Shown: positions 14,941 through 21,984 of the stretch, piece after piece | How the letters are laid out: each line of letters opens with the position of its first letter | Numbering within the stretch: position 1 is the stretch's first letter | From: Brevundimonas denitrificans | Lineage (GTDB): Bacteria > Pseudomonadota > Alphaproteobacteria > Caulobacterales > Caulobacteraceae | Direction of reading: 5' to 3' | DNA length: 36,356 bases | Assembly (NCBI RefSeq): GCF_030160755.1 | Contig: NZ_BSOY01000021.1 | Coordinates: 1 to 36,356 of the forward strand | The notes under the pieces: model-generated | What the model was told of the DNA's origin: nothing | Database searches by the model: none | What the model saw: only the letters and a program-made list of their open reading frames with translations | Translations under genes and position numbers: made by a program

Positions 14941-16833
14941 ATGACCGAGGCGCCGATTCCCGAGAGCGAGACCGAGGCCGGCGCCCTCAAGGCCGCCGAG
15001 CTGATCCGCGACGAGGCCCGCCGCGCGCCGGACAAGCCGGGCGTCTACCGCATGTACGGCGAGGACGGGACCTGCCTCTATGTCGGCAAGGCGCGCTCCA
15101 TAAAAAAGCGCATCCTCCAGTACGCCCAGGGCCGCTTCCACACCCAGCGCATCGGCCTGATGGTCTCCCTGACCCGCTCGATGGAGCTGGTCATCACCGC
15201 CTCCGAGACCGAGGCCCTGCTGCTCGAATCCAGCTTCATCAAACAGCTGAAGCCGCGGTTCAACGTGGTGCTGCGCGACGACAAGTCGTTCGCCGAACTG
15301 ATGATCCGCAAGGATCACCGCGCCCCCCAGGTGCGCAAGCACCGCGGGGCCCACACCACCCCCGGCGACTATTTCGGCCCCTTCGCCTCGACCTGGGCGG
15401 TGAACCGGACCCTGAACACCCTGCAGAAGGCCTTCCTGCTGCGGTCATGCTCCGACAGCGTCTACGAGACCCGCACCCGACCCTGCATGCTGCACCAGAT
15501 CAAGCGCTGCTCCGCCCCCTGCACCGGCCTGATCTCGCTCGAGGACTACGCCGGCCTGGTCGACGAGGCCTCGGCCTTCCTGAAGGGCAAGTCGCGCGCC
15601 GTCATCGCCCGCCTGTCCGACGAGATGAGCGCTGCCGCCGAGGCCATGGACTATGAACAGGCCGCCCGTGTCCGCGACCGCATCCGCGCCCTGTCCGCCA
15701 TCTCGATGGAGAATTCCGTCAGCGCCGACAGCGTGGCCGAGGCCGACGTCTTCGCCCTGTTCAGCGAGGGCGGCCAGGCCTGCGTCCAGGTCTTCTTCTA
15801 TCGCGGCGGCCAGAACTGGGGCGGCCGCGCCTATTTCCCGCGCGTCGACAAGACTGACACGGACCCGGAAATCCTCGCCGCCTTCCTCGGCCAGTTCTAC
15901 GAGGACAAGCCCATCCCGCGCCTGATCCTCTCCAACGTCCGCCCGCACGAGCTGGAGCTGCTGGAGGAGGCCTTCTCGATGAAGGCCGAACGCAAGGTCG
16001 AGATCGCCAACCCACGCCGAGGCGACAAGCTGAGCCTCGTCGACCACGCCCTGACCAACGCCCGCGAGGCCCTGGGCCGCAAGATGGCCGAGGGCTCGGC
16101 CCAGGGCAAAATCCTCGACGAGGTCTGCGAGGCCTTCGGTCTGGACAGCCGGCCCGAGCGGATCGAGATCTACGACAACGCCCACATCCAGGGGACCAAC
16201 GCCGTCGGCGGCATGGTCGTGGCCGGGCCCGAGGGCTTCCAGAAGTCGCAGTATCGCAAGTTCAACATCCGCGGCGAGGACCTCACCCCCGGCGACGACT
16301 ACGGCATGATGCGCGAGGTCATGCGCCGCCGCTTCTCGCGCCTCGTGAAGGACGAGGACGCGGGGGAGGAGGTGGTCCGCCCCGACCTGCTGCTGATCGA
16401 CGGCGGCGCCGGCCAGCTGGCCGAGGTGCTGGCCGTTCTGGCCGATCTGGGGCTGGACGACATCACCGCCGTCGGCGTGGCCAAGGGGCCTGATCGCGAC
16501 GCGGGCATGGAGCGGTTCTTCATGCCGGGCCGCCCGCCCTTCATGCTGCCGCTGAAATCGCCGGCGCTCTATTACATCCAGCGTCTGCGCGACGAGGCGC
16601 ACCGCTTCGCCAACGGCGCCCACCGCACCCGCCGCTCGATGGACATCAAGAAAAACCCGCTCGACGAGATCGAGGGCATCGGCCCGGGCCGCAAGAAGGC
16701 CCTGCTGCACGCCTTCGGCTCCGCCAAGGGCGTCGGCCGCGCCTCGGTGGTCGACCTGGTCAAGGTCGAGGGCATCAACCAGCCGATGGCGGAACGGATC
16801 CACGCCTTCTTCCACCCGGAGACCCGGCGCTAG
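14941..16833 (+). CDS. uvrC: UvrABC excinuclease subunit C
   Basis: A 630-residue nucleotide-excision-repair endonuclease that incises both sides of a lesion in complex with UvrB. In order: GIY-YIG nuclease domain (PGVYRMYGEDGTCLYVGKAR, residues about 34-53), a Cys-containing region (CMLHQIKRCSAPCTGLISLE), the UVR motif that binds UvrB (about 220-240, AAAEAMDYEQAARVRDRIRA), the RNase H-like 5' nuclease domain (RIEIYDNAHIQGTNAVGGMV and DLLLIDGGAGQL), and the helix-hairpin-helix pair at the C-terminus (IEGIGPGRKKALLHAFGSAK). All domains are present and the length is normal. In many proteobacteria pgsA follows uvrC directly; here a protease and a carbonic anhydrase lie between them. Confidence 0.98.
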   Translation: MTEAPIPESETEAGALKAAELIRDEARRAPDKPGVYRMYGEDGTCLYVGKARSIKKRILQYAQGRFHTQRIGLMVSLTRSMELVITASETEALLLESSFIKQLKPRFNVVLRDDKSFAELMIRKDHRAPQVRKHRGAHTTPGDYFGPFASTWAVNRTLNTLQKAFLLRSCSDSVYETRTRPCMLHQIKRCSAPCTGLISLEDYAGLVDEASAFLKGKSRAVIARLSDEMSAAAEAMDYEQAARVRDRIRALSAISMENSVSADSVAEADVFALFSEGGQACVQVFFYRGGQNWGGRAYFPRVDKTDTDPEILAAFLGQFYEDKPIPRLILSNVRPHELELLEEAFSMKAERKVEIANPRRGDKLSLVDHALTNAREALGRKMAEGSAQGKILDEVCEAFGLDSRPERIEIYDNAHIQGTNAVGGMVVAGPEGFQKSQYRKFNIRGEDLTPGDDYGMMREVMRRRFSRLVKDEDAGEEVVRPDLLLIDGGAGQLAEVLAVLADLGLDDITAVGVAKGPDRDAGMERFFMPGRPPFMLPLKSPALYYIQRLRDEAHRFANGAHRTRRSMDIKKNPLDEIEGIGPGRKKALLHAFGSAKGVGRASVVDLVKVEGINQPMAERIHAFFHPETRR

Positions 16834-16847
16834 TTCCGGGCATGGCC

Positions 16848-16875
16848 CGCAGGGGGAAGCGTGGCTCCCCCTGCG
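16848..16875. terminator. hairpin between uvrC and the convergent RTX protease gene
   Basis: A perfect 10-bp stem (CGCAGGGGGA with TCCCCCTGCG) with an 8-base loop lies 14 bases after the uvrC stop and 28 bases from the protease stop. There is no T-tract on either strand, but its position between convergent genes suggests a bidirectional terminator or 3'-end stabiliser. Confidence 0.6.
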
Positions 16876-16903
16876 GTCGGTCAGGGCATCGGCCTCAGCA
16901 GGC

Positions 16904-19900
16904 TCAAGCCCACATGGCATCCCGATGCGGAGCGAAGTCGGACCAGTCCTCCGTCAGCGTCAGACTGTCGCCGGCGGTGTTGAACGGGTTCTCGCGGGCC
17001 AGGGACATCAGCATTTCCCGGGCCATTTCCATCTCCGTGATCGAAGGCGCTCCGATGTCGAAGATGTCCGTCGCCGTGGGCATGACGGGCGGGGCGTCGT
17101 CGAACTTGCCGGTCAGGACGAAGCCGTCATCCATGGCCGGCAGGACCTCCGGCCAGCCGCCGTCCTTCATGGCGGCGAACAGGTAGCCGTCATCGGCCGG
17201 AACATCGAACAGGGAGAGCGTCTCCTCCGTATCGCCGTCGCGGGTTCCGAAGTCCGTGCTTCCAAACCCGTCGCGGACCAGGCTCGGGGCGCCGTCGTCG
17301 ACGCCGGGCAGCGTCTGCGGTCCGTCGAACGCGGCCTTGTCGCCGGTTGATCCGGGCAGGACCTCGGGTTGGGGGGCGGTCTTGTCGCGGGCCTCGCCCG
17401 GCAGAACCTGGGGCTGGGCCGCGGCCTGGTTTCCGGCCGGCGTCAGGGCGGCGAGTTGCTGCGCGGTGAAAACAGAGCCGTCGGCGAACTGGAAGCTCTC
17501 GATGTCGCGACCGCCGTTGGCGATCTGCAGCTGCCCCGATCCCTGATCGTTCTGCCACATGATCATCATGGCCAGACCCTCGCTCGGGTAGCTGTCGCGA
17601 TAGTCCTGATACGCAATCGTCACGTCCCCGGCGTTGAGGTCGGTGAAGACCACCCGATCCGCCGTCCCGCTTGTCGCGCCTTCTCCCGCTGAGCCGATAT
17701 ACGCCAGGCCGGATTCGGTCCCGTAGACATAGGTATCGTCTCCACCCTCGCCGAAGAGATACTGGAACTCGCCGGCGACGCCTGCGCCGGCGTTGAGGAG
17801 GTCCGCGCCCTCGCCGCCGTACAACCGGTCTGTTCCGGCGCCGCCGAAGATCAGATCAGCGGACGCCGCGCCCGAGCCGGTCGAGGAATACGTTCCACCC
17901 GACTGGGGCGTGAGTTGCAGGGTGTTGAAGACGGCGCCGTCGGCGAACTGGAAGCTTTCGATATCACGGGCGCCATTGGCGATCTGCAACTGTCCCGACG
18001 CTTCGCCATTCTGCCACATGATCATCATGGCAAGGCCTTCGGCCGGATAGCTGTCGCGATAGTCCTGGTGTCCGAGGATCACGTCCGAGGCGTCAAGATC
18101 CGAAACGACGACCCGATCCGCGGCGCCGGTCGCGGCGCCTTCTCCGCGTGAACCTATGTAGACCAGGCCGGATTCGCTTCCGTAGACATAGGTGTCGTCT
18201 CCGCCCTCGCCGAAGAGATACTGGAACTCGCCGGCGACGCCCGCTCCGGCGTCGAGACGGTCCGCGCCCTCGCCGCCGATGAGCGTGTTCGCCACGGCGT
18301 TGCCGGTCAGGATGTCGTTGCCGTCGCCGCCGGTGGCCCGCTCGATGTCGACCCCGTTGGCGATGGTGAAGCCGGTCCAGGCGCCCATGGCGAAGGAGAC
18401 CCGGCCGCCGCCGCCCTCCTCGTACTGCAGGGTCGCGGCGCGCAGATCGATGGTGGCGTCGCGCGAGCCGACGTAGCGGATCTCGTCATTGCCGCCGCCG
18501 TCCCAGATGGTGCTGTAGTAGTGGCCGGCGCCGTTGGTGTCCTCGATCGTGTAGACGTCGTCGCCGGTCGCCCACTCCTCGTTGACGCCGTACTTGTCCT
18601 GCAGCACGGCGATGTCCAGCGCCGCCAGCGTGCCCATCCAGCCGTAGTGGTCGGCCTGCATCTCCAGGCCTCCGGAACTGGGGCCTCCGTGGCCGGCCGG
18701 CCGACCGCCGACGCCGCCGGTTTCGTTCCAGCCGTCGTTGTAGGACATGATGGTGTACATCTGCTGGCTCAGGCCGAAGTCGCCGTACTGGCCGCCGATG
18801 GCGCCCTCGACCGGGTCTTCGCTCGGCTCGGCGCCGCGCATGACCGGGCCGCCGCCGCCGGTGTCGTGCGGGTGTTTCATGCCATGGCCGTGCCCCCACT
18901 CGTGCAGCAGGGTCGGGAAGAAGAAGCCGCCCTGGCTGACGCCCTCCTCGGTCCAGCGGTAGTCGCCGGCGTTGATCTCCGTCTGCCCCTCGTTCTGCTC
19001 GCCCGGAGGACTCATGCGGCCCAGCAGGCTGGCGCCCGCGCCGGGCGTCCCCTGGTAGATGATGATCTTGATGTCGGCGTCGGCGCGGTTGTCGACTTCG
19101 ACGTATTTGAGGTCGGTGACCTGTTCGTAGATGCCCATGGTGGCCCGGAAGGCGTCCTTCTCCCACTGCAGCATCTCACGAGCCTGCAGCGTGGTTTCCA
19201 GCCCGGGATTGAGCGGATCGTCGCTCAGGAAGACGTCGCCCTGTTTGGCGAAATAGACCTTCATCACATTCTTGCCGACGATGCCGTATTCGGTGTTGGT
19301 GATCGGCGTCCCGCCGTCCGCCACGCCGTTGTCGGTCCGGGTTCCGTTGTTCCCATCGGGGTTGCGGACGGTGTGATCCCAGGTGCTGCCCCAGTCCAGC
19401 GAGTCGAGCAGGGCGTTGGGCGCCTGTCCGGCGGCGGAGTAGAAGCGGGGCAGGGGCGCGTCGGCGGCCGCCACTTCCTGCACCGTGAGCTTGTAGTCCC
19501 CGACGTGGTCGCCGTCGGTCCCGTTGGTCGGGTCCTGGTCGAAGCTGCGGGCGTTGATGAAGTAGGTCCCGGTCTCGGTGGCCGTGAAGAACAGCTTGGC
19601 GTCGAGGCCGGACGGCGTGGTGTTGCTGCCGCCGTCGGCCTCGGCCAGCAGGGTGGTCCCGTCGGCGCCGTAGAGCTCGATATAGGCGTCCGCCAGCGGC
19701 ACGCCGCTCAGCAGCGTTCCGTCGCCCGTTGCGGTGCCGCCGACGTGCAGCAGTTGGGAGATTGCATAGGTCTTGCCGGCGACAAGGGTCACGGAGAAGA
19801 AGTCCTGGTCGTTGAAGTCCTCGATCACGCCATAGGTCGTGGAGCCGACGGTGATGGCCTGGGCCGTGCCGGCGCTGTCGCCGCCGACGGTGTCGAGCAG

Positions 19901-20173
19901 CAGCGGGTTGGTGACGGTGTCCACGCCGGGAACCCGGACCCGGTCGCCGACGCCGTCGCGGAAGAAGCTGGTCCAGCCCTTGCCGCAGCCGCACCCGCAA
20001 CTGAGGCTCCACGACGCCACCGCCGCCTCGCCGTCGCGATTGTCATTGGCGGCGAACACAAGCGGAGCCATCGATGCCGAATGGGTCGCGTTCGCGAGAT
20101 CGAGTTGCTCGAACGGCGAGGTATAGGCGTCATTCAACGCGGCCGCGCGAGCGGCTTTTGACGTACCGACCAT
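16904..20173 (-). CDS. serralysin-type RTX metalloprotease with PPC domain (1089 aa), type I secreted
   Basis: The start at 20173 follows GGAGG by about ten bases; an in-frame ATG at 20236 lacks a site. There is no Sec signal peptide, as expected for type I secretion. Order: pro-region with a CGCGCG motif (C59, C61, C63); pre-peptidase C-terminal (PPC) domain at about 85-240 (DFNDQDFFSVTLVAGKTYAI); zinc metalloprotease domain with LLHEWGHGHGMKHPH (ligands H424, H428, H434; catalytic E425) and Met-turn MSYND (M476); RTX nonapeptides (GGDGNDILTG, GGEGADRL, FGEGGDDTYVYG) in two tandem copies of 153 residues; and an acidic tail with repeated QPEVLPG-like units. It probably degrades extracellular protein, with calcium needed for folding. 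No type I secretion genes are nearby. A PPC domain before the catalytic domain is unusual for serralysins. Confidence 0.92.
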   Translation of the reverse strand: MVGTSKAARAAALNDAYTSPFEQLDLANATHSASMAPLVFAANDNRDGEAAVASWSLSCGCGCGKGWTSFFRDGVGDRVRVPGVDTVTNPLLLDTVGGDSAGTAQAITVGSTTYGVIEDFNDQDFFSVTLVAGKTYAISQLLHVGGTATGDGTLLSGVPLADAYIELYGADGTTLLAEADGGSNTTPSGLDAKLFFTATETGTYFINARSFDQDPTNGTDGDHVGDYKLTVQEVAAADAPLPRFYSAAGQAPNALLDSLDWGSTWDHTVRNPDGNNGTRTDNGVADGGTPITNTEYGIVGKNVMKVYFAKQGDVFLSDDPLNPGLETTLQAREMLQWEKDAFRATMGIYEQVTDLKYVEVDNRADADIKIIIYQGTPGAGASLLGRMSPPGEQNEGQTEINAGDYRWTEEGVSQGGFFFPTLLHEWGHGHGMKHPHDTGGGGPVMRGAEPSEDPVEGAIGGQYGDFGLSQQMYTIMSYNDGWNETGGVGGRPAGHGGPSSGGLEMQADHYGWMGTLAALDIAVLQDKYGVNEEWATGDDVYTIEDTNGAGHYYSTIWDGGGNDEIRYVGSRDATIDLRAATLQYEEGGGGRVSFAMGAWTGFTIANGVDIERATGGDGNDILTGNAVANTLIGGEGADRLDAGAGVAGEFQYLFGEGGDDTYVYGSESGLVYIGSRGEGAATGAADRVVVSDLDASDVILGHQDYRDSYPAEGLAMMIMWQNGEASGQLQIANGARDIESFQFADGAVFNTLQLTPQSGGTYSSTGSGAASADLIFGGAGTDRLYGGEGADLLNAGAGVAGEFQYLFGEGGDDTYVYGTESGLAYIGSAGEGATSGTADRVVFTDLNAGDVTIAYQDYRDSYPSEGLAMMIMWQNDQGSGQLQIANGGRDIESFQFADGSVFTAQQLAALTPAGNQAAAQPQVLPGEARDKTAPQPEVLPGSTGDKAAFDGPQTLPGVDDGAPSLVRDGFGSTDFGTRDGDTEETLSLFDVPADDGYLFAAMKDGGWPEVLPAMDDGFVLTGKFDDAPPVMPTATDIFDIGAPSITEMEMAREMLMSLARENPFNTAGDSLTLTEDWSDFAPHRDAMWA
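17440..18290 (-). repeat. tandem in-frame duplication inside the RTX protease gene
   Basis: Two direct copies offset by exactly 459 bp (153 codons): GTCCGCGCCCTCGCCGCCG occurs at 17801 and 18260, and TCTGCCACAT at 17551 and 18010. Each copy encodes GAGVAGEFQYLFGEGGDDTY, then QDYRDSYP, GLAMMIMWQN and DIESFQFADG. The nucleotide differences are mostly silent, suggesting a fairly old duplication kept by selection, or gene conversion. Boundaries are approximate. Confidence 0.85.
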
Positions 20174-20464
20174 GGACTGTAACCCTCCTGTTGCGGACGC
20201 CCGGCCGACGGCGGGGGCGTCTCCCAATGTGTTCAACGAACGGGGTCAGCGGATTCATCCGCACCCGCCGCCGGAAGACAGAAGCGCCCTCGTGGGACGC
20301 CCCATCCGCAAAGGTCTCTCGCCCACAGGAGGCGTTGCCGACCGATGATATCGGACGAGGGCGTTAACTGTGTCCGGAAGAAATTGTTCCGACCTGTCCC
20401 TCCCGGCGGAAACACAGTGTCGCCCCCTCTCCCCCCGCCCGAACGGATTGCCTATACCGACCCC
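20174..20464. promoter_or_regulatory. 291-bp divergent intergenic region between RTX protease and carbonic anhydrase
   Basis: No convincing gene is present. The region should hold the promoters of both divergent genes. A short inverted repeat CCGAT-GAT-ATCGG lies at about 20341-20353, and a GTTAAC palindrome a little further along. No -35/-10 pair could be assigned with confidence. The base composition drops slightly around 20355-20400 (TCCGGAAGAAATTGTTCCGA), the most likely promoter stretch. Confidence 0.35.
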
Positions 20465-21091
20465 ATGACCGACGAATCCCGCGACGCCCTGCTCTCCGGC
20501 TATCGCCGCTTCCGTGAGGACCATTGGCCCGAGGCGAGGGCGCAGTACGAGGCGCTCGCCGCCGACGGCCAGAAGCCGCACACGCTCGTGGTCGCCTGTT
20601 CCGACAGCCGCGCCGACCCGGCCCTGATCTTCGATACGGCGCCGGGCCAGCTGTTCGTGGTCCGCAACGTCGCCAACCTGGTCCCGCCCTATGAGCCGGA
20701 CGGCCACCTGCACGGCGTCTCGGCGGCGCTGGAGTTCGGGGTCAAGGTGCTGAACGTCTCGCGCATCATGGTCATGGGCCACGCCCACTGCGGCGGGGTC
20801 AACGCCATGCGCTACGGCGCCCCCGACAACTGCCAGGACTTCGTCGCCCCCTGGGTGGCCCAGGGCGCGCCCGTGGTGCGCCGGGTCTGCGAGGCATGCG
20901 CGCCGGAGGAGGCGGAGCGGGCGGCCGAGGAGGCCGTGGTCCGCCTGTCATTGCAGAACCTGCGCACCTTCCCCTGGATCGCCGAGCGCGAGGCCGCGGG
21001 AACCCTGGCGCTCAGCGGCGTCCATTTCGGCATCGCCGACGGCGTCCTGCGCTCGCTGCGCGACGGCGCCTTCGTGTCCCTGGCCGAGTAG
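20465..21091 (+). CDS. can: beta-class carbonic anhydrase
   Basis: A 208-residue zinc enzyme that interconverts CO2 and bicarbonate in the cytoplasm. Zinc ligands are visible: C45 in VVACSDSRADP, H106 and C109 in MGHAHCGGV; the Asp47-Arg49 dyad is also present. The stretch GQLFVVRNVANLVPPYEPDG is typical of the family, as is the C-terminal GVHFGIADGVL. Length is normal for the proteobacterial beta class. It diverges from the RTX protease gene and lies 70 bp before pgsA. Confidence 0.95.
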   Translation: MTDESRDALLSGYRRFREDHWPEARAQYEALAADGQKPHTLVVACSDSRADPALIFDTAPGQLFVVRNVANLVPPYEPDGHLHGVSAALEFGVKVLNVSRIMVMGHAHCGGVNAMRYGAPDNCQDFVAPWVAQGAPVVRRVCEACAPEEAERAAEEAVVRLSLQNLRTFPWIAEREAAGTLALSGVHFGIADGVLRSLRDGAFVSLAE

Positions 21092-21161
21092 GCGACAGGC
21101 AACTGTCTCGCTTCAGGGAGCGAAGCGTGGCAGATCGCGTTGAGGTATTCGGAGCGCCCAG

Positions 21162-21797
21162 ATGACACCCAATCCCCACGCCAATCCCATCCCGAACATC
21201 CTGACCGGCCTGCGGCTGGTCGCCGGGGTGATCATGTTCCTGATCCTGGCGGGGGCGGCGCCGCAGGGCATTCCCTTCATGTCGGAGTATCTGAGCCCGG
21301 ACGACCAGTTCCGCTTCGGGCGCACGGCCTTTGTCATCTTCATGGTCGCGGCCTCGACGGACTGGGTCGACGGCTTTCTCGCGCGGCGCTGGCATTCAAC
21401 GACCCGCTGGGGCGCCATCCTCGATCCGATCGCCGACAAGGTGCTGATCACCGGCGCCATTCTCGGCGTCCTCGCCTGGGGCGCCCTGCCGCAGATCGCC
21501 ATCCCCTGCGGCCTGATCCTGTTCCGAGAGTTCGCCGTCTCGGCCCTGCGCGAGACCGTCGCCGGCAAGGTCAAACTGCCGGTCACCCTGCTGGCCAAGT
21601 GGAAGACCGTCCTGCAGATGGTGGCCCTCGGCGCCCTGCAACTCGTTCTTCTCTGGGACGGCTTCGGCCTGCCGCTGGAATGGCAGCCGCATTTCCAGAC
21701 GTTCGCCTACGTCCTGATCTGGATCGCCGCCATCGTCACCGTCTGGACCGGCTGGCAGTATTTCGCCAAGGCCCAGCAGAAGATGAGCCAGATCTAG
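21162..21797 (+). CDS. pgsA: CDP-diacylglycerol--glycerol-3-phosphate 3-phosphatidyltransferase
   Basis: A 211-residue inner-membrane enzyme making phosphatidylglycerophosphate, the first committed step to phosphatidylglycerol and cardiolipin. The CDP-alcohol phosphotransferase motif D-x2-DG-x2-AR-x8-G-x3-D-x3-D is complete: D67, D70, G71, A74, R75, G84, D88 and D92. It opens with the usual PNILTGLRLVAGV. Several further membrane helices follow. GGAG eight bases before the ATG at 21162 supports the start. The gene is essential in most bacteria. It converges on the first S46 peptidase gene across heptamer palindrome copy B. Confidence 0.96.
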   Translation: MTPNPHANPIPNILTGLRLVAGVIMFLILAGAAPQGIPFMSEYLSPDDQFRFGRTAFVIFMVAASTDWVDGFLARRWHSTTRWGAILDPIADKVLITGAILGVLAWGALPQIAIPCGLILFREFAVSALRETVAGKVKLPVTLLAKWKTVLQMVALGALQLVLLWDGFGLPLEWQPHFQTFAYVLIWIAAIVTVWTGWQYFAKAQQKMSQI

Positions 21798-21850
21798 GGG
21801 CGCGGCTCCAGAGGCTGGCGCGCTTCCTGTCCCGGTTACGGCGGCTGGGA

Positions 21851-21965
21851 AGTGGCCAGTGGCTAGTGGTTAGTGGTTAGTGATTGCTGCTTCGGCAGAG
21901 GCGGAAGGGCGGCGCCGATAGCGCCATCGCCCCGGCGTAAGCCAACCACTGGCCACTAGCCACTG
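21851..21965. repeat. heptamer palindrome element, copy B
   Basis: The left arm has five tandem heptamers AGTGGCC, AGTGGCT, AGTGGTT, AGTGGTT, AGTGATT (21851-21885). The segment 21857-21880 pairs with 21942-21965 at 21 of 24 positions. The 61-base loop contains two smaller hairpins: CTGC-TTCG-GCAG and GGCGC-CGATA-GCGCC. It lies 53 bases after the pgsA stop, and its right end lies 8 bases from the S46 peptidase stop. Confidence 0.85.
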
Positions 21966-21984
21966 CGTCCGCGTCAGCGGACGC
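21965..21984 (-). terminator. hairpin with the S46 peptidase stop codon in its loop
   Basis: A perfect 8-bp stem (GCGTCCGC with GCGGACGC) has a 4-base loop, TGAC on the minus strand, that includes the TGA stop of the first S46 peptidase gene. No T-tract follows; next comes heptamer palindrome B. It could act as a 3'-end stabiliser or a ribosome-covered structure. Confidence 0.4.

Noticed and set aside
15445..16920. A 491-codon open frame antisense to uvrC
   Set aside because: Composition artefact of GC-rich coding DNA; uvrC on the other strand is complete with all domains.
18521..20161. A 546-codon open frame antisense to the RTX protease
   Set aside because: Low-complexity Val/Gly/Ala-rich translation with no domain; the opposite strand has the HExxHxxGxxH protease.
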